Source of the DNA: a virus
DNA length: 36,486 nt
Virus record (IMG/VR): IMGVR_UViG_3300018424_000079
Coordinates: 1 to 36,486 of that record
Reading direction: 5' to 3' (one strand)
In this document: one piece after another, positions 5,039-12,794 of the stretch
Layout: each line of letters opens with the position of its first letter
How positions within the stretch are numbered: the first letter of the stretch is position 1
Made by a program: the position numbers and the translations under genes
Notes under the pieces: generated by a model
The model's database searches: none
Told to the model about the DNA's origin: nothing
The model's input: only the letters and a program-made list of their open reading frames with translations

Positions 5039-7057
5039 ATGGTGCGAGCGAGGATTCAGAATCTATCATCATTCAGCCGCAGGCATTGGGTCACGGTCAC
5101 TTTCCCGACTGCGTTGGTGCAGGACATGGGGGTGGAGTGCGAGTTCGTGTCGGACTCAGGTGATATTTGGCGTGCGGTGCGTGGTCGCGAGTGTGGCGGT
5201 CGTACGGTGTATCGCATAGACGCCGAGATCGCTGGCGGCGCGTGTGTGAATGGCGATCTTCGTCCGGCGATGACGGACGGTGCTTTTGCGTTCCAGGCCC
5301 ACCCTTGGGTGTTGGACGATCCTGCGGCGTTGGTGCCAAGACTGCATGGCTACGAGTCGGAGATACTGTCGGCTCCACGGCTCATCGACAAGTCTCCTGC
5401 GCACCTGCGTTTCCACACCAAGTTCAGGATCAAGGACACTGGACTGATCTTGGAGTGGTGGGTGGATATGCTGCACAACGATCCGGTCATGCCATGCTGG
5501 GGTAAGTTGGTATGGAGCGACCGTAGCGACACACGAGGCAACCGTACATTCGATGCAGGTTCGTTGTGTCTGGAGATTGGCGAGTATTCAGTGGTCGACT
5601 TCGCCAAGCGTCGTGGTATTGCCGCGCCTGTGCAGTTGGAGAATGGCAGGTGGGCGAGTGTGCTAAACGATCGGGCGATAACTTTGAATGACGGTGCCGG
5701 TATCCCGCTCAGTCTGAATCTGTTGCCGTTCGAAAGTGTTGATTCGGATAGTCCTCCTGTGCAGACAGATGTTGTGGACAGCTTGCAGCAGTCCATCATG
5801 AACCTACAGGCCGCCCAAGTTGGTAATATAGTCGGCGCTTGTATGGAGTGGGATGACTACTGGTGCGCCGCCGGTAACGTGCCGCCAGCTTACGCTAATC
5901 ATGAAGCGCAAGCGGCTGAAGAGACGTTCGCCTTCCATTCGCTGATGCACGTAAACTTCGGTCACTTCGAACCGATCGGTATCGGCATCGGTAAGACCCC
6001 TGGCCAGACCGGAGCGCAGGAAGATTTCGGTGCTGCTAAGGGTACGAACGTCGTGCGTAGCGGTCGGGTTGATTACCTGCCTGCGTTGCAGTTCGCGTCA
6101 TACTATGAGCTGTACCGTGGCATCAACCACTACGAGGCTGATGGCAGCAAGCTACGTGCTGACATGCATCTTAATTGGGTAACTTGGAGTGGCCGTACGC
6201 ACTGGCACACGGGTGTCTCGCCGGATCGTCTGGGTAAGGTAGGCGATCCGCCTCCCGGCACTGGCTGGTGGGGTTATGATGACCAACACCGTAGCCAAAA
6301 CAACTTTGCGGCTTACGCCATGCTGTCGGATGACCCCTTGGTTGACGACCAGCTTGAGCACCAGTATGAGGTCGACAAGGCTTGCTATCGTATAAGGTTC
6401 CCCAACAACGGCGCTGGAGCAGCGAGAGCGCAAGGCCGACAGATCGGTTGTTGGGCACAGTTCATGTCGATTACCGATCGGCCTAGGAGGGAAGACTGGA
6501 AGGGGCTTATCGACCAGCGTGTGCAACAGTGCTCCACGGTAGCAACGATGACCCTCGACGGCCCGATGAAGGTGCTTGCGACGATCGGGCCGGATTACCG
6601 GAAGAAGATTTACCGGGACGGGCAACTTGCGCCGACCGTGTCCATGTGGGAGCACGGACTGGCCCTTGTCGGTCTGTACAAGGCTTACAAGGTGAACCAG
6701 ACGCCAGCCCTGAAGAATCTGGTGGCCACCGTGTCGCAGACGATGATCGACTTCGCATGGTTTACTGAGAATGGCCATCGCTACGTAGTCGGCGACATCA
6801 TCTGGAATGATGGCCAAGCCGTTGATCTGAAGGTGGCGAACGGTTGGAACGAGTCGGGTGAGAACCCTATGACCCAACAGTTCCTCTACAGCGCCAACGG
6901 AGCGGGAATCAACATGTGGACGATGGCAGGGCTGCGGGTAGCGCGGGAGTTCCTTGACATTAATGATAACCAGCTAGATTCGCTGCTCGACGGTGCCATC
7001 ACGACCAAATCTAGGGCCGAGTGGGTCGCGGCGGTCAATCAAACCGATCGTGGCTAG
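5039..7057 (+). CDS. Large protein, possible polysaccharide-active enzyme (PcRGLX/YetA-like architecture)
   Basis: The protein has 672 residues and no signal peptide or membrane segment. The N-terminal ~230 residues look beta-rich (begins RIQNLSSFSRRHWVTVTFP; later FRIKDTGLILEWWVD), and the C-terminal ~400 are rich in Trp, His and helical segments, including WGYDDQHRSQNNFAAYAML, reminiscent of an alpha/alpha toroid. That order, beta barrel or sandwich then toroid, recalls exo-rhamnogalacturonan lyase/YetA-like proteins. From memory this is the best match, and catalytic residues cannot be confirmed. It could be a virion depolymerase, although it lies far from the tail genes. The ATG at 5039 follows a weak AAGAGAGAAG site. 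Confidence 0.35.
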   Translation: MVRARIQNLSSFSRRHWVTVTFPTALVQDMGVECEFVSDSGDIWRAVRGRECGGRTVYRIDAEIAGGACVNGDLRPAMTDGAFAFQAHPWVLDDPAALVPRLHGYESEILSAPRLIDKSPAHLRFHTKFRIKDTGLILEWWVDMLHNDPVMPCWGKLVWSDRSDTRGNRTFDAGSLCLEIGEYSVVDFAKRRGIAAPVQLENGRWASVLNDRAITLNDGAGIPLSLNLLPFESVDSDSPPVQTDVVDSLQQSIMNLQAAQVGNIVGACMEWDDYWCAAGNVPPAYANHEAQAAEETFAFHSLMHVNFGHFEPIGIGIGKTPGQTGAQEDFGAAKGTNVVRSGRVDYLPALQFASYYELYRGINHYEADGSKLRADMHLNWVTWSGRTHWHTGVSPDRLGKVGDPPPGTGWWGYDDQHRSQNNFAAYAMLSDDPLVDDQLEHQYEVDKACYRIRFPNNGAGAARAQGRQIGCWAQFMSITDRPRREDWKGLIDQRVQQCSTVATMTLDGPMKVLATIGPDYRKKIYRDGQLAPTVSMWEHGLALVGLYKAYKVNQTPALKNLVATVSQTMIDFAWFTENGHRYVVGDIIWNDGQAVDLKVANGWNESGENPMTQQFLYSANGAGINMWTMAGLRVAREFLDINDNQLDSLLDGAITTKSRAEWVAAVNQTDRG

Positions 7058-7688
7058 GCGACAGGTTATCCTCGTAAATGGGCCTCCCAGGTCAGGGAAG
7101 GACACGGTAGGAGAGATCCTGCGCCGTAGGCATGGCTGCTTGGTGACTAAGTTCGCCAAGCAGCTTAAAGAGATGGCTCATGGCCTACACAGCATAGTAG
7201 GTGGCGATGCCAAGCCCGTACGGCATGACTACTTTGAAAAACGCAAGGATGACTCCTGTGATGAGTTCATGGGCGCTACTCCTAGGCAGTGCTACATCGC
7301 TCTAAGCGAGAATTATCTCAAGCCCTTATATGGCGAGGATGTCATGGGCGAGATGCTACTAAAGTCGCTACTAGGTGGTGCACAATGGCGTACAGCGGTG
7401 GTGACCGATAGCGGGTTTTCGGATGAAGCTATGGTACTGCTTCGCCATTTCGGTGTGGATAGTATTGCACTGATCAGGCTTCACCGAGTTGACTGTTGTT
7501 TTAGTAATGACAGTCGAGGTTACATCCACCTACCCGGTGTGCGTTCCTTCGACATCGCTAACAACGGTCAGCTATCCGACTTAGCGGTTGAGGTGGCTAA
7601 GGTCGCAGACACGATTGGTGTCGTGTATGAAGGAGCCGAAAGTACCACTGAGCAAGCTGCTGAAGAAGATAGCAGCGGATCCGAATAG
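7050..7688 (+). CDS. Deoxynucleoside monophosphate kinase-like P-loop protein
   Basis: The protein has 212 residues from a GTG at 7050, which overlaps the previous stop (GTGGCTAG). A longer in-frame ATG at 6993 would overlap that gene by 65 bases and puts a non-conserved lead before the first strand, so the GTG is preferred. VILVNGPPRSGKDT carries a Walker A loop (GPPRSGKDT, residues 11-19) directly after the first beta strand, the layout of phage dNMP kinases such as T4 gp1. These phosphorylate dNMPs, sometimes modified ones, to feed replication. The acidic Ser/Glu-rich tail (last ~15 residues) overlaps the next gene's start. Confidence 0.6.
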   Translation: MARRQVILVNGPPRSGKDTVGEILRRRHGCLVTKFAKQLKEMAHGLHSIVGGDAKPVRHDYFEKRKDDSCDEFMGATPRQCYIALSENYLKPLYGEDVMGEMLLKSLLGGAQWRTAVVTDSGFSDEAMVLLRHFGVDSIALIRLHRVDCCFSNDSRGYIHLPGVRSFDIANNGQLSDLAVEVAKVADTIGVVYEGAESTTEQAAEEDSSGSE

Positions 7689-7914
7689 GCCCAAGTCGGG
7701 AACCAAGTGCTTCGTGTGTTCTGAGCCGCTAGTAGCGGCTGAAGTCAACAAGTTTGATAGCCTCCGTAGGTCTGGCGACCCATCAGCGAAGATGGTGTCG
7801 TGGGCCACTTTCTGGCGTCTGCATTTGCGGGGCCAGATGGAGTGGAACGGGACTTACAGTGCTTTGATGGGCCATGTCCGTAACCACCTGGGGAGGGATG
7901 GTCAAAAAGCCTAG
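7627..7914 (+). CDS. Small zinc-binding DNA-binding-like protein
   Basis: The protein has 95 residues, starting at the ATG at 7627 inside the kinase gene (62-base overlap). CFVC near residues 28-31 and H-x3-N-H near the C-terminus (GHVRNHL) give a CxxC...HxxxH-type layout that I know from small phage HTH proteins (C-x2-C, a helical middle, then H-x-R-N-H). This suggests a DNA-binding zinc module, but it is not a named family. It also overlaps the next gene. Confidence 0.5.
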   Translation: MKEPKVPLSKLLKKIAADPNRPKSGTKCFVCSEPLVAAEVNKFDSLRRSGDPSAKMVSWATFWRLHLRGQMEWNGTYSALMGHVRNHLGRDGQKA

Positions 7915-9244
7915 CAAGAAGATTGACGAGTTCCTGGCTGCTCCTGATGAGGTGGCCAAGGATCCCGAAGAGCGCGCTAAGTATCGGGAGCGTCGCTTAC
8001 GTGATGAAGCGAGGAAGAAGCGTCTTGCTCGTAGTAAGCGCAAGACGGTGCCGTCGCAGGAGGACTTGCTGAACGACATCGTGCGTGTCGCGGAAGATCC
8101 TGACACCAACCCGCTAGGTCATAACACACGTAGTATCAGCCGTGCGCGTTATGAGGTGTGGGGTTGGTACCCTGTGGAGCATGTGGATGCTCGTTTCGGC
8201 ACGTTTGCAAGGGCGTTGGAGACTGCTGGACTCCGTAATCGGCCCGGCAGCATGTTGTGGCGTGCTAACCGCGCTAGGGAGCACAGAGAGGAGCACACGG
8301 CTCGTTACTACCGTAAGTATATCGAGCCTTATGTAGTCAACAGAGACGACTTCAGGAAGATCAGTGGTGATCGCTACCTGTTGCTTTCGATAAGCGACAC
8401 GCACAGTACGATGCTGTGCCCGTTCGTGTGGTTGGCATTCTTGTTCGCCATCAAGGAACTGAAGCCGGACGGCGTCCTCTTCAACGGCGACACTATCGAT
8501 GGATCGTCGATCAGCCGCCATGCCAAGATCAAAGGCTATGTTCCGCCGCTAGCACTGGAGTTAGCCATCCAGCGTTCGATGATGGCGGATGTCCGTAAGA
8601 TCGGCCACCAGGGCGATATCTTCCACACCTGTGGCAACCACGACTTGGCTGCCCGCCTGCCGCACTATTTTGCTCACCAAGACGCCTCCCTTCTGGAAGT
8701 CGTTGAAGCAACCCATGGCCATCGCCGTGTCGACGAGATGATGGGCCTACAGGACTACGATGTGAAGCTGTTCCACGGCGGATCTCCTCTCAGCCCAAGA
8801 GGGCAGGAAGATGCCAAGACTGGCTTCATCATGTTCGACCACTACCGCATCCACCACGGCACGAAGCTTGGGCAGGTGCCATCATTGGCTGAGCTTCGCG
8901 CTGTGGGCTACAGTGGGCAGTCTGGCCATGTCCATAGGGCCTCACTAGTTTACGGAACTACGGAACGCGACAGCGGCCTCTCATGGATGTCTACGCCGAT
9001 GGGCGCTCGGTATGAGGTGGGCCGTGCATACATCCCTGGTCCGAGCACTGGATGGCAGAAGGGGTTTGGCGTCGCGTGGCTACATCCTGACGGGCATGTC
9101 CACCAATACCCGGTGGTAGTTGGTGGTAGGCAGGAATCTGTTGCTTTTGAAGGCTACAATCTAACACGAGCGGATAGTATGAAGGATCCGAGCCCGGATG
9201 TCGACTGGCTCAAAGACTACGATATCCCTGGTATGGTGATATGA
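7874..9244 (+). CDS. Calcineurin-like metallophosphatase with an N-terminal DNA-binding repeat
   Basis: The protein has 456 residues. The C-terminal domain has the metallophosphoesterase motifs in order: SDTH (174-177), GDTIDG (205-210), GNHD (254-257) and GHVH (351-354), so a two-metal phosphatase or nuclease is expected (Mre11/SbcD and MPP families). Before it lie a very basic segment (~35-60) and, at ~88-122, a stretch (ARYEVWGWYPVEHVDARFG then FARALETAGL) like the repeat found beside homing endonucleases (HNH-associated repeat). Together this suggests a DNA-acting enzyme. The start could also be the ATG at 7898, but GGGAGGG touches that codon directly, so 7874 is kept. Confidence 0.7.
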   Translation: MSVTTWGGMVKKPSKKIDEFLAAPDEVAKDPEERAKYRERRLRDEARKKRLARSKRKTVPSQEDLLNDIVRVAEDPDTNPLGHNTRSISRARYEVWGWYPVEHVDARFGTFARALETAGLRNRPGSMLWRANRAREHREEHTARYYRKYIEPYVVNRDDFRKISGDRYLLLSISDTHSTMLCPFVWLAFLFAIKELKPDGVLFNGDTIDGSSISRHAKIKGYVPPLALELAIQRSMMADVRKIGHQGDIFHTCGNHDLAARLPHYFAHQDASLLEVVEATHGHRRVDEMMGLQDYDVKLFHGGSPLSPRGQEDAKTGFIMFDHYRIHHGTKLGQVPSLAELRAVGYSGQSGHVHRASLVYGTTERDSGLSWMSTPMGARYEVGRAYIPGPSTGWQKGFGVAWLHPDGHVHQYPVVVGGRQESVAFEGYNLTRADSMKDPSPDVDWLKDYDIPGMVI

Positions 9245-9765
9245 TGGAAGACGAACTCTACGACAAGCTCCGTGATATGATCCAGAACGAGGTCAACTAT
9301 TGGGTCAAGCATCTCGGACTGCAATCTTGGACTATTGATCTGATATTTCAGCGTAACGGGTTCGACACCACCGAACAGGATGGTGAAAAGTTTTACGCTA
9401 GAACTGCGGCCCTTTGGGAGTATATGCAGATGTCGATTGACTGGGACATGCCGATGTGTTCCAAGTTGTTGAAGTCAAGCGGCGAGGAGGGGTTGACTAA
9501 CACTGTCGTGCATGAGTTGATGCACGGTGTTGTCAACGAGATGCATGAGATAGGGTCGCGCAAGCGCGAGCCCTCGGATTCAGACATAAAGCACGAAGAA
9601 AGGGTCGTAACTACCTTGACAAACTGCTTCATGGTCTACAAAGCTTACAGAGATCGTGAAATACAACAGCTATCCACTGAGATTGGACGGAAACCAGCTA
9701 ATCGCGCTGTTTCAGGCCGTAAGGCTGCGAAGAGCAAAGTCGGTAAGACTAGGCGAAAAGCCTGA
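9241..9765 (+). CDS. HExxH putative zinc metallopeptidase
   Basis: The protein has 174 residues and an ATGA overlap with the upstream stop. HELMH (residues 91-95) is a zincin active-site motif, with the conserved glutamate between two zinc histidines; E119 or E120 (KHEER) is a plausible third ligand. Small HExxH phage proteins of this size are common, but their substrates are unknown. The last ~25 residues are strongly basic (GRKAAKSKVGKTRRKA) and are encoded where the next gene already runs in another frame. Confidence 0.6.
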   Translation: MMEDELYDKLRDMIQNEVNYWVKHLGLQSWTIDLIFQRNGFDTTEQDGEKFYARTAALWEYMQMSIDWDMPMCSKLLKSSGEEGLTNTVVHELMHGVVNEMHEIGSRKREPSDSDIKHEERVVTTLTNCFMVYKAYRDREIQQLSTEIGRKPANRAVSGRKAAKSKVGKTRRKA

Positions 9766-10045
9766 AATACGTTATCATGCCGTGAAATGGCTTGAATCAG
9801 CCATCAAAGATGCAAAATGCGTCGAAATCGGCGAAAATGGCTCTTTGAAGCGCCTCCCAGGCTCTGAAACCTTCCAAACTACGCTAAGTAAGGCTTCATT
9901 CCTGCTTGAAGTGTCTGAATGGGCCTACAAAAACCGTATTTTGCTACAGAGGGACGCACTTTCGAGCGTCATCACCCAACTCCGCTTCACTATCGAGGAT
10001 ATTGTTAATGCTGAGCGACGAAGCAGTCAAGAATGTGAAACTTGA
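9656..10045 (+). CDS. Hypothetical protein overlapping the metallopeptidase
   Basis: The protein has 129 residues from a GTG at 9656, sharing 110 bases with the preceding gene. A GTG at 9782 would remove the overlap and leave 87 residues, but the upstream part (PLRLDGNQLIALFQAVRLRR) looks like real protein. It appears helical and of ordinary composition, with no known motif. Its end overlaps the next gene by 38 bases. Confidence 0.5.
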   Translation: MKYNSYPLRLDGNQLIALFQAVRLRRAKSVRLGEKPEIRYHAVKWLESAIKDAKCVEIGENGSLKRLPGSETFQTTLSKASFLLEVSEWAYKNRILLQRDALSSVITQLRFTIEDIVNAERRSSQECET

Positions 10046-10307
10046 GCTGAGAGATTGTATTCACGGGCTTGGTTTTGCTACAAGCACTGTTGTGCTGGCA
10101 TCATTGGATGCGGCCATCGCTAAGTACTCGACGATACCAGATATATCAAAAGACATGGTAAGACGACAACAACTGGAACAGATGCATGCCCAGATCAACG
10201 AACTCAAGAAGTTGGTCGAGCAGAAGGAAGCTGAGATCAAGAAGTTGAAGGCTCAGGCAGAGTCGAAGAAGGCTGCGCCTAGAATCGACACTCAGACTAA
10301 GAAGTGA
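10008..10307 (+). CDS. Small coiled-coil protein
   Basis: The protein has 99 residues. The ATG at 10008 has GAGG (9995-9998) at the right distance, which rules out the longer frame from 9906. Residues ~52-85 (RRQQLEQMHAQINELKKLVE and on) form a heptad coiled coil, followed by a Lys/Ala-rich tail. Function is unknown; it is perhaps an oligomerising partner of a neighbour. Its stop overlaps the GTG of the Mom-like gene, so the two are probably translationally coupled. Confidence 0.6.
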   Translation: MLSDEAVKNVKLELRDCIHGLGFATSTVVLASLDAAIAKYSTIPDISKDMVRRQQLEQMHAQINELKKLVEQKEAEIKKLKAQAESKKAAPRIDTQTKK

Positions 10308-10960
10308 GTGTTTTTAGCAGGCCGTTGATACCAGGAGAGACTCCTGTTGCGACACTTGCTGATTGGCTCAAGTCGAAGCACTACCTAGGACCAACTTTTC
10401 GAGGTTTAGGTTGGTCGGACGACTATGGATGCATGGTCCTGTCCAAGCCAACTTCTAGGAGGCTGCCTTCAGACGGATCATGGTTTGAGCTGTCTCGATG
10501 GTGCTTAGATGGCGATAAGAACGGGGGATCAAAGCAATGGTCCTCCGTCCGATCGTGGATCATATCGCAGTATCCATCGGTTACTACCGTAGTGTCCTAC
10601 TCTGACCCTGGTGCAGGCCATACAGGCTCTCTGTATAGGGCGTGCGGCTGGTTATGGGCACCTACTTGGCACCGACTAAGGCCACCCCCTACCGGGAATG
10701 GCAAATGGGCTAGAGCCGTAAGTCAAGACGGCGAGTCGGTTGAGGATGAGATTCAGACTACCAAAGATCGGTGGGTCGATTGTCTTCGGCCTGACGATAG
10801 GCGTGCCGAAATCTTGGCAGTGAACGATGACGCTATCATGCGTAAGTCGCCGTGGGCTCAGTTCATCGAGCCTAAAGTTAGGAAGAATCTGTGTGTCAGG
10901 GGCACAGGCGGTGGCGATTACAAGAGATGGGTGGATGAGAAGCTACAGCAGCTTGATTGA
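10304..10960 (+). CDS. Mom-like DNA modification protein (GNAT fold)
   Basis: The protein has 218 residues, with a GTG start overlapping the previous stop (GTGA). Phage Mu Mom has a GNAT-like fold and modifies adenine in phage DNA, protecting it from host restriction. The central block, FELSRW (61-66), then SKQW and a helix, then SYSDPGAGHTGSLYRACGW (98-116), closely follows the pattern I know from Mom-family proteins (L-x-R, SYADP-x-x-GH-x-GT-I-Y-x-A-x-N/G-W). Residues ~125-160 look less conserved. It stands just before the packaging genes, so modification before or during packaging would make sense. I am fairly confident of the family; the exact base change is unknown. Confidence 0.65.
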   Translation: MSVFSRPLIPGETPVATLADWLKSKHYLGPTFRGLGWSDDYGCMVLSKPTSRRLPSDGSWFELSRWCLDGDKNGGSKQWSSVRSWIISQYPSVTTVVSYSDPGAGHTGSLYRACGWLWAPTWHRLRPPPTGNGKWARAVSQDGESVEDEIQTTKDRWVDCLRPDDRRAEILAVNDDAIMRKSPWAQFIEPKVRKNLCVRGTGGGDYKRWVDEKLQQLD

Positions 10961-10993
10961 ATCAAATATCCAGTATATCAGTATCATAAGGTA

Positions 10994-11260
10994 ATGATAT
11001 CCTCTGATACTACCCAATCGTTCCTTGCCGAGTTTGAGACGCTCTGTAGAGAAGATCCGTCTCACACGCTGCAAATGATTGCCAACTTCTGCAAGTCGGA
11101 GCCTAACTTCGCAGCTTTCATGGTGATGCTGCACGGAAAGCCACTTTTGACTGATCCTGTGTCCATCGGAGTGCTTTCAGCGGTTTTATACTGCCAGATG
11201 CGCGACAGCCAGGATGAGGCAGATAACTTGAAGAAGGGCATCTCCGATGCGGATCAATAA
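10994..11260 (+). CDS. Small helical hypothetical protein
   Basis: The protein has 88 residues. The ATG at 10994 follows TAAGGTA, with an AAGG that is rather close. It is predicted helical (SFLAEFETLCREDPSHTLQM) with a short hydrophobic patch (SIGVLSAVLYC) and an acidic C-terminus. It overlaps the next gene by 14 bases and opens the packaging module. No family was recognised. Confidence 0.55.
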   Translation: MISSDTTQSFLAEFETLCREDPSHTLQMIANFCKSEPNFAAFMVMLHGKPLLTDPVSIGVLSAVLYCQMRDSQDEADNLKKGISDADQ

Positions 11261-11921
11261 GCGCGAGCAAGACAAGCTGGAGATGAACGCCATTCGGCGT
11301 TGCAGCGAAGATTGCTATTTCTTCAAGAATGGCGGGGAAGGCTGCCCTTACTACAAGAAGAAGCAAGTCTCATTCGGCGAGACTTGCATGTATGACCTTG
11401 CGCACCTGAAAAGCTACGCAGACGCCTTTGCAGAAGGTGATCTTGAGTTTGTTAAGCGTGATGCCTCCGGTATCACCGCTATGGTCATGATGCAGATCCG
11501 GCGCATGCTGGAACAAGTCAATATCGAGGGTGTTACGGTTGAAGAGCCGATTCTCGACGCCAAGGGCCAACCTGTGTGGATACCGGACCCTGAAGCGCCT
11601 CCGCCTGGGCCTGGGCAGGAGCGGCAGATGGTGGTAGCTATGCGGCTAAAGGATCACCCTCTGATAGCGCGTTGCATCCAGCTTGCCCGTAGTATTGGAG
11701 TCAACCTCAACGAATTCAAGCTTACGCCTAAGAGCGCGGACGAGAAGCGCATGGTTAGCGGTAATATCATTGCTGATAACCCTGACGACATCCAGACGGT
11801 GATGGCGCAACGGCGAATCGTCGAAGAGAAGTGGGTTGCCGCTATCGAGAAGGGTAACCAGCGCACACAGGAAGACCCGATCTACAAGAAGCTGAAGGAA
11901 GACGGGGAGATCGCGGAGTGA
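11247..11921 (+). CDS. Putative terminase small subunit or packaging-associated protein
   Basis: The protein has 224 residues from an ATG at 11247 with AAGAAGG upstream. Four cysteines near the N-terminus (CSEDC, then C-P-Y-Y, then C-M-Y-D; ~19-47) could bind zinc or an Fe-S cluster. The later stretch with LIARCIQLARSIGVN followed by LTPKSADEKR recalls the conserved helix-plus-LTP motif of P27-type small terminases. Its position three genes before the large terminase supports a DNA-recognition role. This is inference from context and one motif. It overlaps the next gene as GTGA. Confidence 0.4.
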   Translation: MRINKREQDKLEMNAIRRCSEDCYFFKNGGEGCPYYKKKQVSFGETCMYDLAHLKSYADAFAEGDLEFVKRDASGITAMVMMQIRRMLEQVNIEGVTVEEPILDAKGQPVWIPDPEAPPPGPGQERQMVVAMRLKDHPLIARCIQLARSIGVNLNEFKLTPKSADEKRMVSGNIIADNPDDIQTVMAQRRIVEEKWVAAIEKGNQRTQEDPIYKKLKEDGEIAE

Positions 11922-12466
11922 CCGATAAACTGCCCGATTCAACCGTAAGTACCGCTATTCACCTAGCGGAGAAGCATTCACTGCCTGTTCAGCTGATTCG
12001 GGCTATTCTGCAAGACTATACTGAGTGTATCCGCGCATCTCTTGAAAAAGAGATACCTTTCACCATCAACACGCTTTGCAAGCTGTATCATAGCTATGAC
12101 AAGCCAGGGAACCTGAAAAAGCACAAGAAACTGCCTGATGGCACCGATTTCTACGCTGGCAAGGTTATCAAGCATGTCAAGTTCAAATTGCTGGCTGATG
12201 CGGAGGAGCGGCTAAACGGATGGGTCCAAGACCTCGGCGTTAAGAACAACACCTATTCGGAGCTAAACAAGATCCAGATTAAGCCTGACGAGATTGAAAA
12301 GATCCGCCGTCGTAAGACTCTGGAAGAGCAACGATCTTTAGGCTTCCGATCAGACCTTCTGTTCGATGATCCGCCTACTAGCGACACTTTACTCGAAAGA
12401 GGACTCGGCCCTGCTCCTACCATCCAGGAGATCGCAGACAGGATCGGGCTGAATCTCGGTGTCTGA
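11918..12466 (+). CDS. Putative HU/IHF-like DNA-binding protein
   Basis: The protein has 182 residues from a GTG overlapping the previous stop, with GGGGAG 8 bases upstream. Residues ~18-95 follow the HU pattern: a helix (LPVQLIRAILQDYTECIRAS), a short strand reaching a glycine turn, a basic arm (LKKHKKLPDG) and a closing strand-helix (VKFKLLADAEERL). HU-fold proteins bend DNA and are sometimes encoded next to terminases. The C-terminal half is polar, with a basic helix (EIEKIRRRKTLEEQR). The assignment rests on pattern only. Confidence 0.35.
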   Translation: MTDKLPDSTVSTAIHLAEKHSLPVQLIRAILQDYTECIRASLEKEIPFTINTLCKLYHSYDKPGNLKKHKKLPDGTDFYAGKVIKHVKFKLLADAEERLNGWVQDLGVKNNTYSELNKIQIKPDEIEKIRRRKTLEEQRSLGFRSDLLFDDPPTSDTLLERGLGPAPTIQEIADRIGLNLGV

Positions 12467-12794
12467 GTGCCAGTGGGATGGCTGTGGTGTCCAGGCATCC
12501 TATCACGTTTTCAACAGCACTGGTAGGGATTCGGCGTTGCTTTGCGGCTTTCATCGCAAAGTAGCGCTAATCAACTTAGCCGAGTACGATCTAGTCTTCT
12601 CTCCCAATACCCACCGTAATGTCCCCCGCCGTCCTGGCGATCTGGGCAATATGAGGGAGGATGACAGGGCGGCTCCGGCAGATTGGGAGCAGGAAGCAGC
12701 CCAGAACGCCAGCGATTCCGCTGTGCCTATCGACGAGTTTAAGCTCAAGCGTTTCACGCAAATCGATGACCTGCCGGGGCCTAGGAGTGATTAA
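12459..12794 (+). CDS. Small protein with a probable zinc ribbon
   Basis: The protein has 111 residues, with a GTG start overlapping the previous gene by 8 bases. C4, C9, C29 and H32 (C-x4-C, then C-x2-H) make a credible single zinc site at the N-terminus; the remaining ~75 residues are polar and acidic, probably disordered. It directly precedes the large terminase, whose ATG overlaps its stop by one base. Its role is unknown; it may be a packaging accessory. Confidence 0.55.
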   Translation: MSECQWDGCGVQASYHVFNSTGRDSALLCGFHRKVALINLAEYDLVFSPNTHRNVPRRPGDLGNMREDDRAAPADWEQEAAQNASDSAVPIDEFKLKRFTQIDDLPGPRSD

